From contig NZ_QUAJ01000002.1 of NCBI RefSeq assembly GCF_003391055.1, positions 62,001 through 126,000 on the forward strand: DNA of 64,000 nucleotides, given 5' to 3'. A program made the translations under genes and the position numbers. Numbering within the stretch: the stretch's first letter is position 1; each line of letters opens with the position of its first letter. Source of the stretch: Psychrilyobacter piezotolerans (GTDB taxonomy: Bacteria; Fusobacteriota; Fusobacteriia; Fusobacteriales; Fusobacteriaceae). This document shows, one piece after another, positions 7,702 to 17,525 of this stretch. The notes below the pieces were generated by a model. That model was not told the DNA's origin. It did no database searches and saw only the letters and a program-made list of their open reading frames with translations.

Positions 7702-9978
7702 TTATTTCTCTTCTTCTTTTATATCTGTATCTGTTTTTTCATCTTCACTTTCATCTTTAGTTTCGTTTTCGTTTTCAGTTTCAGTTTCCTCAACTTCTAA
7801 AGGAGAATTATCTGAATCAGAAGTTAGTTCTTTTTTCTTTTTAGCTAATTCTTCTTTTTCCTTTTTAGTTAATTCTTCTTTTAGTTCATCTATTCCCTTA
7901 GCTACTACATCTTTTAATGGTTTTAATGGCTCTAATTCTCCTCCACTCATAAGGATATTAAGTTCTTCTCCTGTTATTGTCTCTCTTTCCAATAAAGATT
8001 TAGAGATCTTATCCAATAGGTCATAATTATCTCTAAGGGTAGTTTTTACCTCATCATAGGCATCATTGATCATCTTTCTGATCTCTTCGTCTATAGATTT
8101 TGCTGTTTCTTCTCCATAGATCTTATTTTGGAACATATCTCCCTCTTTGGTAGCATCCAATAGTACAGGTCCAAATCTATCAGACATCCCTAATTTAGTT
8201 ACCATAGCATGGGCTATTCCTGTAGCTCTTTCTATATCGTTACTGGCTCCAGTTGTAATATCTCCAAAGACTACCTCTTCAGCAGCTCTTCCACCTAACA
8301 ATCCTCTGATATCAGCCAGATACTCTTTTTTACTTCTCAGGTATCTATCTTCTGTTGGTAAACTCATTGTATAGCCAAGAGCTGCCATTCCACGCGGTAC
8401 TATAGTTACCTTATGAACAGGATCTACTGTGTCTTTATAGAAAGTTTGAATCATTGCATGTCCCACTTCATGGTATGCAACTATATTTTTTTCTTTTTCC
8501 ACTGTTACCCTTGATTTTCTAGCAGGACCAATGGAAACTTTTTCAGATGCTTCCTCTAAATCTTCCATCATAATAATATCTCTATGCTGCCTGGCTGCCA
8601 GTATAGCCGCTTCATTTAATAAGTTGGCAAGGTCTGCTCCTACAAATCCAGGAGTCTTTTTAGCCAGTGTATGCAGATCTACATCTTTTCCTATTTTTTT
8701 CCCTTTAATATGTACATGTAATATAGCTTCTCTTCCCTTGATATCAGGTTTATCTACTACAACCTGCCTGTCAAATCTTCCCGGTCTCATAAGAGCTTTA
8801 TCTAAGATCTCAGGTCTATTAGTTGCAGCGATTACTATTATAGTTTCTTCGCTGCTGAATCCATCCATCTCTACCAGGAGTTGGTTTAAAGTTTGTTCCC
8901 TCTCGTCGTTTCCTCCACCTTGACCAGATCCCCTCTTTCTTCCTACTGCATCTATCTCATCGATAAATACGATACAAGGTGCTGCTTTTCTAGCTTTATT
9001 AAATAGATCTCTTACTCTAGAGGCTCCTACTCCTACGAACATCTCTACAAATTCAGAACCAGATATAGTGAAGAATGGCACTGCTGCTTCTCCTGCTACT
9101 GCTCTTGCTAATAGAGTCTTACCTGTTCCTGGTGCTCCTAACAATAATACACCTTTAGGTATAGCTGCTCCTATTTTTTTGTATTTTTCAGGTTCTTTCA
9201 AGAAATCTACAACCTCTACCAATTCCTGCTTAGCTTCCTCAATACCTGCTACATCATCAAATTTAACATTGGAGATATTTTCACCATTATCTTTGGCTCT
9301 GGATTTCCCCATATTAAATACACTAGGACCGCTATTTGATCCACCCTTCATCTTATTCATCATAAATATCCAGATTCCAACAAGCAATAACATCGGGAAC
9401 CATGAGATAAGTATTTGAACGATAAGTGGTGTCTTAGCAGGATCTTCAGACTTTATCTCAACACTTGTCTGAGTCAAGGCTTTCATAAGGTTAGGATCTT
9501 GGGAAACTCTGTTGGATATCATTCTAGCTCTGAATGCCGATGTATCTTCTAGTTGTTTTTTTCCGATTACATAACCTTCTTTTTCTTGAACTACCTTAAA
9601 TTCTCCATTGTTAGCTTTTTTCAAAAACTCTGTATAACTAATTATCTTTTGATCTTTCGTTTTAGCACTATCCATCATTGATGGTAGTGACATAATTATT
9701 GTGACAACGAATAACAGCATTATTACTGTTTTAAAGTTAAATTTCTTTTGTGGTTCTTTTTTAGAACCCTTCTCACCATTTTCATTATTAGTTTTTTTAC
9801 CTTTCTTTTTTCTCATGCCGTATTTCAATCTCTCTTTAAGCTCATTCTTTCTTTCCTCTAATTCATTGTACTCAGTGTCCTTATCCTCTACATTTTCCTT
9901 CTTTTTTTCATCTTTTTTTTCATCTTTTAAACCGTCTTTTAAATCATCCTTTAAATCATTGTTGTTGTTATTTTCCAC
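7702..9978 (-). CDS. ftsH: ATP-dependent zinc metalloprotease FtsH
   Basis: Membrane-bound AAA+ protease that degrades misfolded and short-lived regulatory proteins. I choose the GTG at 9978 because AGGAGG lies 9 nt upstream; a longer reading from a TTG at 10005 would place that site inside the gene. From this start: a ~80-residue hydrophilic tail rich in Lys, Asp, Glu and Asn ([19 protein letters not shown]), TM1 near 85-102, a periplasmic domain, TM2 near 188-207, Walker A GAPGTGKT (about 281), Walker B FIDEIDA, and the zinc motif HEVGH (about 503). It ends with an acidic coiled tail. The start overlaps the tilS stop by 11 nt, so the two are translationally coupled. Confidence 0.95.
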   Translation of the reverse strand: MENNNNNDLKDDLKDGLKDEKKDEKKKENVEDKDTEYNELEERKNELKERLKYGMRKKKGKKTNNENGEKGSKKEPQKKFNFKTVIMLLFVVTIIMSLPSMMDSAKTKDQKIISYTEFLKKANNGEFKVVQEKEGYVIGKKQLEDTSAFRARMISNRVSQDPNLMKALTQTSVEIKSEDPAKTPLIVQILISWFPMLLLVGIWIFMMNKMKGGSNSGPSVFNMGKSRAKDNGENISNVKFDDVAGIEEAKQELVEVVDFLKEPEKYKKIGAAIPKGVLLLGAPGTGKTLLARAVAGEAAVPFFTISGSEFVEMFVGVGASRVRDLFNKARKAAPCIVFIDEIDAVGRKRGSGQGGGNDEREQTLNQLLVEMDGFSSEETIIVIAATNRPEILDKALMRPGRFDRQVVVDKPDIKGREAILHVHIKGKKIGKDVDLHTLAKKTPGFVGADLANLLNEAAILAARQHRDIIMMEDLEEASEKVSIGPARKSRVTVEKEKNIVAYHEVGHAMIQTFYKDTVDPVHKVTIVPRGMAALGYTMSLPTEDRYLRSKKEYLADIRGLLGGRAAEEVVFGDITTGASNDIERATGIAHAMVTKLGMSDRFGPVLLDATKEGDMFQNKIYGEETAKSIDEEIRKMINDAYDEVKTTLRDNYDLLDKISKSLLERETITGEELNILMSGGELEPLKPLKDVVAKGIDELKEELTKKEKEELAKKKKELTSDSDNSPLEVEETETENENETKDESEDEKTDTDIKEEEK

Positions 9979-11323
9979 CGAAGTCAACCTCCTCAATTTT
10001 TTCAATTTTTAGTTTTGCAGTATTCTTTTTTAAATCTTCAAAACGCCTGTCTCCTCTAATTCCCCCTACCCATAGAATTTCATCCAAATTAGTAATAATT
10101 GGAATAAAATCCCTCTCCTCTTTTGGAACCTTAGAGTCGATAAATAAATCTTTTAATCTCTTTCTTCCGTGCATCCCAACAGGGTAAAATTTATCCCCAT
10201 TTTTTCTTGAACGGACTGTTAAAATATCATCCTTTCTTAGTTTACAATAAAATTCATTTTTTCCTTCTTTGGATTTTTGATCTTCATTAATTAATTCAGC
10301 ACTGATCTTGTAGTTATTCCAAAGAACACTTCCAGGAACAGTTAATTTTTCAATTAATTGATCATTAAATTTTATTTTTTCCACTTCTACTACTTCTAGA
10401 ATATCATATGTCTTTTTGATACGGTATCTGTAATTTCCATATATTTCCTTGCTTCCATCAGCATAGATAAGCTTTTGTACTTCAAGTATTTTATTTCTAT
10501 TCACAGATATATCAAATTTTTGCAGGTATTCCGAGATAATGGTCCGTTGAATAAACTTTTCCTCTTTTTTTAGTTCCCTTACATCTAAAATATCATTTTT
10601 TGTGTACTTTTTCAAGTTACTATTAATAATACCATTAAACTCCCCTATATCTGAAATTAAATTTATTATTTTTTCTTTAAAATTAATATTATATTCTTTT
10701 TCTATAGATGGAATTAAATCTAACCTGATCTTATTTCTAGTATAAATATTCTCAAAATTCGTCTTATCGATGCAGTATCCTATTTTATTTTCATCTAAAT
10801 ATTTTAAGATATCCTCTTTTCTATAACTTAAAACAGGCCGTATAAAAAATTCCCTCACCACCGGAATTCCCTCTAAACCCTTAAAAGATGTCCCACGGAT
10901 AAGACGAAACATGAAGGTCTCTACCAAATCATCTTCATTGTGAGCAAGAGCTACCTTGGTGGCTCCTAATCGATCCTTTAATTCCCTAAAAAAACCATAT
11001 CTCACTTCCCTCCCGGCTTCCTCTTCAGATAAACCGTGGAGTTTAGCATATTCTTTGATATCAACTTTTTTTGTGTAGGCAGGTACCTTTTCTGATTCTC
11101 CTAATTTTATAACAAATTTTTCATCCCCGTCACTATCTTTTCCCCTGAGGCCGTGATTTATGTGGGCAAAGTATATTCTAAGATCCATCTTATCTTTTAT
11201 TTTTTTTAGGAGGTTATATAAAAATACTGAATCCGGTCCCCCAGACATGGCTATAATTATCCTATCTCCATATTCTATCAGTTTTTTCTCACTGTTTAGT
11301 CTTTCAAATTTTTTTAAATCCAT
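9968..11323 (-). CDS. tilS: tRNA(Ile)-lysidine synthetase
   Basis: Modifies C34 of the minor tRNA-Ile (CAU anticodon) to lysidine, so that it reads AUA, a codon much used in AT-rich genomes. The N-terminal PP-loop ATP-pyrophosphatase motif SGGPDS (about residues 27-32) is followed by the HxxHxxR-like region HINHGLRG and the [19 protein letters not shown] stretch. The C-terminal domain has the [21 protein letters not shown] motif region seen in full-length TilS. The length of 451 aa is usual. It overlaps ftsH, a neighbour it also has in many Firmicutes. Confidence 0.95.
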   Translation of the reverse strand: MDLKKFERLNSEKKLIEYGDRIIIAMSGGPDSVFLYNLLKKIKDKMDLRIYFAHINHGLRGKDSDGDEKFVIKLGESEKVPAYTKKVDIKEYAKLHGLSEEEAGREVRYGFFRELKDRLGATKVALAHNEDDLVETFMFRLIRGTSFKGLEGIPVVREFFIRPVLSYRKEDILKYLDENKIGYCIDKTNFENIYTRNKIRLDLIPSIEKEYNINFKEKIINLISDIGEFNGIINSNLKKYTKNDILDVRELKKEEKFIQRTIISEYLQKFDISVNRNKILEVQKLIYADGSKEIYGNYRYRIKKTYDILEVVEVEKIKFNDQLIEKLTVPGSVLWNNYKISAELINEDQKSKEGKNEFYCKLRKDDILTVRSRKNGDKFYPVGMHGRKRLKDLFIDSKVPKEERDFIPIITNLDEILWVGGIRGDRRFEDLKKNTAKLKIEKIEEVDFGGK

Positions 11324-11622
11324 AATACACTTCCTTTTTTACCTAATTTTACATCTATACCTAATTATTATATTTTTTTGCCACTAATCTACACTAATTT
11401 TCACAAATTTAATAGAACGCGGATTAGATCTGATAGCAGCTTTGATTAGCACAGATTAAAAACCCTTACACTAAGCTCACTAAGGTTTTGATCCCCTTTG
11501 CGAGCTCTCTTTCTTTTCCTCTGTGCACTTCGTGTTAATTCATGTCTAAATCTTTTAGTTCTTAGGTTCTTCATTGATAATTCTGAATTGTTAGTTATTG
11601 GTGTTTATTGGGTGAGGTTTAG
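11324..11622. repeat. Dispersed GTG-word intergenic repeat, copy A
   Basis: Non-coding. It contains several imperfect doublets of short words at 9-10 bp spacing: CACTAAT-N3-CACTAAT (11382-11398), CACTAAG-N2-CACTAAG (11469-11484), CTCTGTG-N2-CTTCGTG (about 11518-11533) and ATTGGTG-N3-ATTGGGTG (11597-11614). The same kind of words occur near 28.6 and 56.5 kb. No gene is seen. The tilS promoter probably lies near 11366, where the minus strand reads TATAAT. Confidence 0.55.
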
Positions 11623-12747
11623 TTAGTTTTTCTTATACTCCTTTATCTCCACACCCTTATAGTAGTGTTTGAGTATCTCCTCATAGGTTTTTCCTTTTTT
11701 AGAGAGACCATAGGCACCATATTGACTCATCCCAACTCCGTGTCCTGATCCCTTTCCAGTGAATACAAAGTAGTTTCCGCTGGATTTCACCCTAAATTGA
11801 GTACTGTATACCTTCCCATATCCAACTATACTCCTAAATTTGTTCCCTGTTATAATCTGGTTTTTATCCCCGTATACCCTGATCTTACTTACCCTGTTAC
11901 TTTTGACCTCCATGACTTTGAGACCACTTACCCCGAATCCAAATTTTTTAGAAATTTCATTTTTAGAAATTTTAACTTCCCACTTTAATCTGGGTGACTT
12001 GGATTCATTCCCCCTGTCATTGACCGATCGGAGGTATGGGGTGGAATTCCCTCCCCATACATCTTCATTATTAGCTGTTACCCCCCCGCTGGTAGAATAG
12101 TAGAGAGCATTTATCGGTTCCCCGTCATATAATATAACCTTTCCACGGGTAGTATCTATGGATGAGTTTATCTTCTGATTTTCCCTGTCCATTCCCAGGT
12201 ACATCTGAGAATTTACATTGTCAAACAGGTCAAATTCATCATATTTTGAATACCTCAATCCATAATATAGATACGACCTGGCAGCTAAACTCTGGGCTTT
12301 TATAGCTTCCTCAGGAAAATAATGCCCTATCTCCGATGGAACTACAGAATATATATAATCCTCTGATTGGACACTATTTAACGGCAGCACATTGTTTTTA
12401 TAGGGAATAAATTCAAAATCCCCCCTATATCTGCTGAATGTTTTTCCGTCCAGACTGATCTTTATAATTGTTTCGGGAGCCCCCTTGTATAGGTAGATCT
12501 TAGGAGATTCTTTATCTTTAAATTTTATCTTATCTCCGCTCATTGATATAGTTTGGATATCCCCGGGTTTTAACTCATGGGTATAATATTCGTTCGATTT
12601 TATCTCTATAACAGCACTTTCATTCTCTGAGCTTATATATATTTTTTTTCCTTTAAAACGATTGATTCCTACTATTAGATCATCCTGTATATACTCTTCC
12701 CCATAGATTGTCAGACCAATAAATAAAAATATATAGAGTAATTTCAT
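11623..12747 (-). CDS. SpoIID/LytB-family lytic transglycosylase
   Basis: The SpoIID domain covers about residues 100-370 and includes the motif SVVPSEIGHYFPEEAIKAQ, with the likely catalytic Glu, and near the C-terminus GSGHGVGMSQYGAYGLSK. SpoIID cleaves denuded peptidoglycan; homologues in non-sporulating bacteria are envelope proteins. The start at 12747 gives a proper signal peptide (MKLLYIFLFIGLTIYG) and has AGGAG 8 nt upstream. A longer reading would run back into the neighbour. The ATG follows the stop of the radical SAM gene by 1 nt, so the two form one operon. Confidence 0.85.
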   Translation of the reverse strand: MKLLYIFLFIGLTIYGEEYIQDDLIVGINRFKGKKIYISSENESAVIEIKSNEYYTHELKPGDIQTISMSGDKIKFKDKESPKIYLYKGAPETIIKISLDGKTFSRYRGDFEFIPYKNNVLPLNSVQSEDYIYSVVPSEIGHYFPEEAIKAQSLAARSYLYYGLRYSKYDEFDLFDNVNSQMYLGMDRENQKINSSIDTTRGKVILYDGEPINALYYSTSGGVTANNEDVWGGNSTPYLRSVNDRGNESKSPRLKWEVKISKNEISKKFGFGVSGLKVMEVKSNRVSKIRVYGDKNQIITGNKFRSIVGYGKVYSTQFRVKSSGNYFVFTGKGSGHGVGMSQYGAYGLSKKGKTYEEILKHYYKGVEIKEYKKN

Positions 12748-12748
12748 C

Positions 12749-14437
12749 CTAACACTCCTGTATTTTAGTTTCTTTTCCTTCATATATAAATAACAATTTT
12801 GTTTTTTTTCTTTCACCTGTGAAGATGTCTATATCAAACTCCTCCATCTCTGTATTTTTAAATCCCTGCCTGTTATTTTTAAATTTTGATTCCTCCACCA
12901 GTTTTTCCACCACTTCATGGTAATGGTCTCTATCCTTAGAGGATATAAACCACTCTGGATATTTTCCCGGTTTCCCTAAATTGATATAATCAAATTTTAG
13001 ATATTCTATAAACCTAGTTTTTCTTTCACCATCTCCAAACTTCTTCTCATTGTAGAAATCCACCAAAAAGTTAAAGATAGCTAATTTTTTATGGGATACC
13101 TTAAAGTGGTCCTTTTCCTCATAGAAATCAGCCAGGTCCAGATAAAATTCAAAGGGTGAACTATAAAAATTATTTATCAGATAATCCACACTCTTTATAA
13201 AGTCACCTGAATTATAGTAAAAGTCTAATACTTCCTCTACATCCTTTAATTTTAGGAGTTCTTCATAGGTAATGTCATCGTTGGATATAACTTCATAGGG
13301 TGGAAATCCCATATATTTATAGTCAAATTCCTCTATCTGGCCGGATATCTCGGTACCTCTCAGGATCTTCAAGAATCCCAATTGAATCATCTCAGGTTTT
13401 AAATCATACACATAGTTAAATGAACTCTTAAAGGTCTCAAAATCTTCTTTTGGCAGACCTGCTATGAGGTCAAGGTGCAGATGGATATTATCCTTTATAG
13501 CCACTACATTTTTCGATAATTTCTCTAAATCATTTTTACGTCTGATCAACTTCATAGTACGGTCATTGATGGTCTGCACCCCTATCTCAAATTGAAATAG
13601 TTCTTTTGGCACTGTAGTTAAAAATTCTATTACCTCATCATCAAATAAATCTGCACTTATCTCAAAATGAAATGTAGTATTCGGCCTGTAGTTTTCTATT
13701 AAAAATTTCCATACTTCTATATAGTGATCTTTCTTTAAATTAAAAGTTCTATCTACAAATTTTACTAAATTCACCCCTGCATCTAAAAATGTCATAAGAT
13801 CTCTTTTTACCCTGGGCAGGCTGAAACTTCTCACACTTTTTTCTATGGAAGACATACAGTATGAGCACCTGAATGGGCATCCCCTGGTGGATTCATAGTA
13901 AAATATCTTACCTTTGTTCTCCATTAATTCCCAATTTTCATAGGGAAATGGTATTATATCTAAATTTTCTATGGGAGTTTCATGTCCGTTAAACTTTATA
14001 TCATCTTTATTTTTTTCATCTCTATAATAAAGCCCCAAGACATCTTTTTCCTCTTTTTGCAGGAGGTTGGTTATTATTTTTTCTCCCTCTCCTTCTATTA
14101 TTCCATCTACCTCACTGTAAGTTTCCATTACCTCTGCAGCATTATATGACACTTCCGGCCCGCCTAGATAGATCTTCAGATTGGGATTTATCTTCTTTAA
14201 TTCCACTATTATTTTGAATACAAATTCCCTGTTCCAAATATATGTAGATACCAACAATATCTCTGGTTTTGATTCTATTACTTCTCTGATAATATTTGGC
14301 AGCTGGTTATTGATGCTGCTTTCCACCATGGTAAGGTTATATCCCTCCACCTGTTCTATCATTTTTTTTATATATCTGATAGCTAAATTTGTATGAACAA
14401 ATTTACTGTTTATCCCTAAAAGTGTTATGTTTTTCAT
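12749..14437 (-). CDS. B12-binding-domain radical SAM protein
   Basis: A 562-aa protein. The N-terminal ~130 residues form a cobalamin-binding-like Rossmann domain (IYLGGPEVSY). A radical SAM core follows with the cluster motif CPFRCSYCMSS near residue 190, then a C-terminal DUF4080-like region. Such proteins use a 4Fe-4S cluster and SAM, often with B12, for methylation or other radical chemistry; the substrate is unknown. It lies between mltG (17 nt upstream) and the SpoIID-like gene, suggesting an envelope or cofactor-linked role, but this is only context. Confidence 0.85.
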   Translation of the reverse strand: MKNITLLGINSKFVHTNLAIRYIKKMIEQVEGYNLTMVESSINNQLPNIIREVIESKPEILLVSTYIWNREFVFKIIVELKKINPNLKIYLGGPEVSYNAAEVMETYSEVDGIIEGEGEKIITNLLQKEEKDVLGLYYRDEKNKDDIKFNGHETPIENLDIIPFPYENWELMENKGKIFYYESTRGCPFRCSYCMSSIEKSVRSFSLPRVKRDLMTFLDAGVNLVKFVDRTFNLKKDHYIEVWKFLIENYRPNTTFHFEISADLFDDEVIEFLTTVPKELFQFEIGVQTINDRTMKLIRRKNDLEKLSKNVVAIKDNIHLHLDLIAGLPKEDFETFKSSFNYVYDLKPEMIQLGFLKILRGTEISGQIEEFDYKYMGFPPYEVISNDDITYEELLKLKDVEEVLDFYYNSGDFIKSVDYLINNFYSSPFEFYLDLADFYEEKDHFKVSHKKLAIFNFLVDFYNEKKFGDGERKTRFIEYLKFDYINLGKPGKYPEWFISSKDRDHYHEVVEKLVEESKFKNNRQGFKNTEMEEFDIDIFTGERKKTKLLFIYEGKETKIQEC

Positions 14438-14454
14438 ATTTATTTACCCCTTCT

Positions 14455-15432
14455 CTATTTTGGTTTATTCTTATTCTCTTTCTGATAGTTCACATGTTCC
14501 CTGTATGTCTTTGTAAAATGATGACTATTTGTCCCATCATATGTGGCTACAAAAAAATAATATCCTGTACTGGCGGGGTTCAGACTAGCTTCTATAGCTA
14601 AACTTCCAGGGTTTCCAATGGGAGCAAGGGGCAATCCATGATTTCGATAGGTATTATACGGAGATTCTATCTTGAGATCTTTATAGTAGATCCTTCTTTT
14701 TTCATATCCAAATATATAGTTTACCGTGGCATCAGATTCCAGCCTCATCCCTTTCTTTATCCTGTTGTAAAATACCGATGCAATCAGAGGTTTTTCTATA
14801 TCCAATACCGCTTCCCTTTCTATAATTGAGGCTAAGATCAGTTTTTCATAAAAATTCTGTTTATCTTTTTCATTTTTTCCGTAGTTCTCTACCGGGAATT
14901 CCCTTAAAAACTCTCCTAAGATGGTATCTATTATTACCCTGGGATTTGATCCCATAGCGAAATAATATGTTTCAGGAAAAAAATATCCTTCAAAGTTATT
15001 GTTAGGAGTAGGGTATGGAAATTTAACTTCCTTTAAGATTTTTTGAAATTCCACCTCAGTGATCATTCCCTTAGATATTAAGAGTTTTTTTATCTGTTCC
15101 ACTGTAAATCCCTCTGGAATGGTCACTTTGATCATCTGAAAACGCCCTTCTTTTAAGATCTTAAAAAACTCTGATATTGTATATTCCCTGTCTAACTTAT
15201 AATACCCGGCCTTTATCTCACTGGACACCCCTGATACTCTAAAATATATCTTTAAAAAAATGTCTTGTTTTATCCCAACTTTATCCAAAAACTCTCCTAC
15301 ACTTTCTCCCCTTGCAAATTCAACCTCTTTTTTTATATCTACTTTTTTCATATGGATTTCATAATAATAGGTGCTCATTCCCAAAAAAAATATTATCACT
15401 ATACTAAATGTAAATATTTTTATCGTTTTCAT
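14455..15432 (-). CDS. mltG: Endolytic murein transglycosylase MltG
   Basis: YceG-family protein of 325 aa: one N-terminal membrane anchor (about 7-24), a LysM-like subdomain, and the catalytic domain with LASIIEREA carrying the catalytic Glu, then SPYNTYRNHGLPLAPIGNPG and ASLNPA. It cuts nascent glycan strands and sets their length. The RBS AAGGAG precedes the ATG. It is first in an apparent three-gene operon with the radical SAM and SpoIID-like genes, so two peptidoglycan-cleaving enzymes are co-transcribed. Confidence 0.94.
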   Translation of the reverse strand: MKTIKIFTFSIVIIFFLGMSTYYYEIHMKKVDIKKEVEFARGESVGEFLDKVGIKQDIFLKIYFRVSGVSSEIKAGYYKLDREYTISEFFKILKEGRFQMIKVTIPEGFTVEQIKKLLISKGMITEVEFQKILKEVKFPYPTPNNNFEGYFFPETYYFAMGSNPRVIIDTILGEFLREFPVENYGKNEKDKQNFYEKLILASIIEREAVLDIEKPLIASVFYNRIKKGMRLESDATVNYIFGYEKRRIYYKDLKIESPYNTYRNHGLPLAPIGNPGSLAIEASLNPASTGYYFFVATYDGTNSHHFTKTYREHVNYQKENKNKPK

Positions 15433-15544
15433 TTTTTTTCAACTCCTTCTTAATTTTTCAAGTCTAACCTCAACGACTAATCTACTTTAATTTTATAAGT
15501 GATACTCCTTATATTATATACTATATCCCTGGAAAATAAAACAT

Positions 15545-15575
15545 TAAAAAAGGGAAGGTACAATTCCCTCCCCTT
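15545..15575 (-). terminator. Terminator of the DEAD-box helicase gene
   Basis: On the minus strand a 9-bp stem, AAGGGGAGG with CCTTCCCTT and one G-T pair (15550-15558 with 15567-15575), is followed by TTTTTT. Confidence 0.75.
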
Positions 15576-15583
15576 AAAAAATA

Positions 15584-17242
15584 TTAGTTCTTAGCTTTTT
15601 CTACTAATGGTCTTCCACCTTTTCTAGTAGCGTTTAATGCATGGATAATATCCTCTGCTTCAGAAAACGGAACCGTCATAAATGAAAATTCATTCATGAT
15701 TTTGATATCTTTGATCTTTCTTCCTGGAACTTTAGCTTCCTTATTAACTATAGCTAATAATTTTTTAGCATCTAAGTTGTCTTTTTTACCCATTCCGATA
15801 AATAATCTAGTCTGGTTATCTAGAGTTTGTCTACCGCCTCTATCATCTCTTCTTCCATCTCTTCTATCATCTCTATCTCTTCTATCGCCTCTATCGCCTC
15901 TTTCATTTGATCTCATGTTGTTTCTGATTTTTCTATAAGTTTCCTTATCGAATTCATCATCATATACATGTCTTAATAGAGCTGCGATTACATCTATAGG
16001 ATTACTTTCTACAGATAATTCAGTTGCCATTTCAGAGTATACTGAGAAATCTTTCTCTGCAATGATCTCTCCTACACAAGCGTATAAACTTTCTTTCTTA
16101 GCTTTTAAAACTTCCTCTATTTCAGGGATAGTTGATTTTCTGATCTCTGCATTAGCTACTCTTTTGATTCTGCTTAATTTTCCCATCTCTCTAGGAGTAA
16201 CAAATGTTATAGCCACACCTTTTTTACCTGCTCTACCAGTTCTACCGATTCTATGTACATATGCCTCAGCTTCTTGTGGTATAGAATAGTTGATTACATG
16301 AGTAAGGTCATTTACATCTATTCCTCTTGCTGCTACGTCTGTAGCTACTAAGATATTTATGTTTTTAGTTTTGAATTTTCTAAGAGTTCTTTCTCTTTGG
16401 GCTTGTGATATATCTCCATGGATTCCTTCAGCTTCATATCCTCTTTCGATAAGTTTGCTTACTACACCATCTACATCATTTTTAGTTCTACAGAATACGA
16501 TTCCGTAGAAGTCTACTTCTACATCTACAACTCTGCAAAGAGCTTCGAATTTATCTCCATCTCTTACTTCAAAGTAAATTTGTTCTGTATTTTTAGTTGT
16601 AAGCTCAGTGGCTTTAACTCTCATTACATCAAATTCACCCATATATTTTTTAGCTACTTTTAAAATTTCGTTAGGCATAGTTGCTGAGAAGAATAACATT
16701 TTCTTATCATCGTTAGTTGCTGCTAAGATAGTTTCGATATCCTCTACGAATCCCATGTTTAACATCTCATCTGCTTCATCTAAGATGAAGAAATCTAAGT
16801 TATCTATCGCTAAAGTTTTTCTTCTGATATGGTCTTGTACTCTTCCTGGAGTTCCAACTACGATATCTACTCCTCTTCTAAGAGCTCTGATCTGTTGGTC
16901 CATAGCTTGTCCACCATATACTGGAAGTACTGATAATCTTCTTTCACCTTTTAAAGAGTTGATCTCTTCTGCTACTTGGATAGCTAACTCTCTTGTAGGA
17001 GCTAAAACTATTGCCTTTACTCCTCTTTTGTTCTCATCCATCTTTTCTAAGATAGGTAATGAGAAAGCTGCTGTTTTACCTGTTCCAGTCTGTGCTTGAC
17101 CGATTACATCTTTTTCACCGTTAAGAAGAGCCGGGATAGTAAGTGCCTGTATTGGACTTGGCTTTTCAAATCCTTTTTTTTCTAACGCTGCTAATGTCTT
17201 ATCCGACAATCCTAATTTTCTAAATTCTACCATTTTTTCCAT
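15584..17242 (-). CDS. deaD: DEAD-box ATP-dependent RNA helicase
   Basis: A 552-aa protein with the full helicase set: Q motif FRKLGLSD, motif I AQTGTGKT, motif II DEAD, motif III SAT and motif VI HRIGRTGRAG. An Arg/Asp/Gly-rich linker (RGDRGDRRDRDDRR) and a DbpA-type RNA-binding domain follow at the C-terminus, as in DeaD/CshA. It unwinds structured RNA in ribosome assembly and mRNA decay, often at low temperature. The start has AGGA 8 nt upstream. The 280-nt upstream gap holds no gene; on the minus strand it can hold a long leader, common for such helicases. Confidence 0.94.
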   Translation of the reverse strand: MEKMVEFRKLGLSDKTLAALEKKGFEKPSPIQALTIPALLNGEKDVIGQAQTGTGKTAAFSLPILEKMDENKRGVKAIVLAPTRELAIQVAEEINSLKGERRLSVLPVYGGQAMDQQIRALRRGVDIVVGTPGRVQDHIRRKTLAIDNLDFFILDEADEMLNMGFVEDIETILAATNDDKKMLFFSATMPNEILKVAKKYMGEFDVMRVKATELTTKNTEQIYFEVRDGDKFEALCRVVDVEVDFYGIVFCRTKNDVDGVVSKLIERGYEAEGIHGDISQAQRERTLRKFKTKNINILVATDVAARGIDVNDLTHVINYSIPQEAEAYVHRIGRTGRAGKKGVAITFVTPREMGKLSRIKRVANAEIRKSTIPEIEEVLKAKKESLYACVGEIIAEKDFSVYSEMATELSVESNPIDVIAALLRHVYDDEFDKETYRKIRNNMRSNERGDRGDRRDRDDRRDGRRDDRGGRQTLDNQTRLFIGMGKKDNLDAKKLLAIVNKEAKVPGRKIKDIKIMNEFSFMTVPFSEAEDIIHALNATRKGGRPLVEKAKN

Positions 17243-17487
17243 AGTTCACATCCTTATGTTTTATTAAGGCGGGATCAAATTTTATGCTCTATATAATGCT
17301 TTTACAAACAATTTATTCCATACGTGGGTATTCATTCGATCTTAAAATCAATACAATTTGAGTCCACCTTTATTTAAATTAACATCACAGTGTAACATAT
17401 TAATTGAAAAAAAGCTAATACTATTTCAAAAAGTGTATGTTTTTCGTTATTTCATTTTTCGAATTCCGAATTATCTAACAATAAATA

Positions 17488-17521
17488 AAAAAGATCCCCA
17501 TGGAATATGGAAACCTCTTTT
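17488..17521 (-). terminator. Weak terminator after Na/Pi cotransporter gene
   Basis: On the minus strand AAAGA, a GG bulge and TTTCCAT pair with ATGGGGA-TCTTT (17490-17501 with 17507-17520, two G-T pairs), followed by TTTTT. The bulge and wobble pairs make it weaker than the others. Confidence 0.45.
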
Positions 17522-17525
17522 ATAT

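Noticed and set aside
12748-12816. Longer start for the SpoIID-like gene.
   Set aside because: It would extend into the radical SAM gene and hide the signal peptide; the ATG at 12747 has a good ribosome site.
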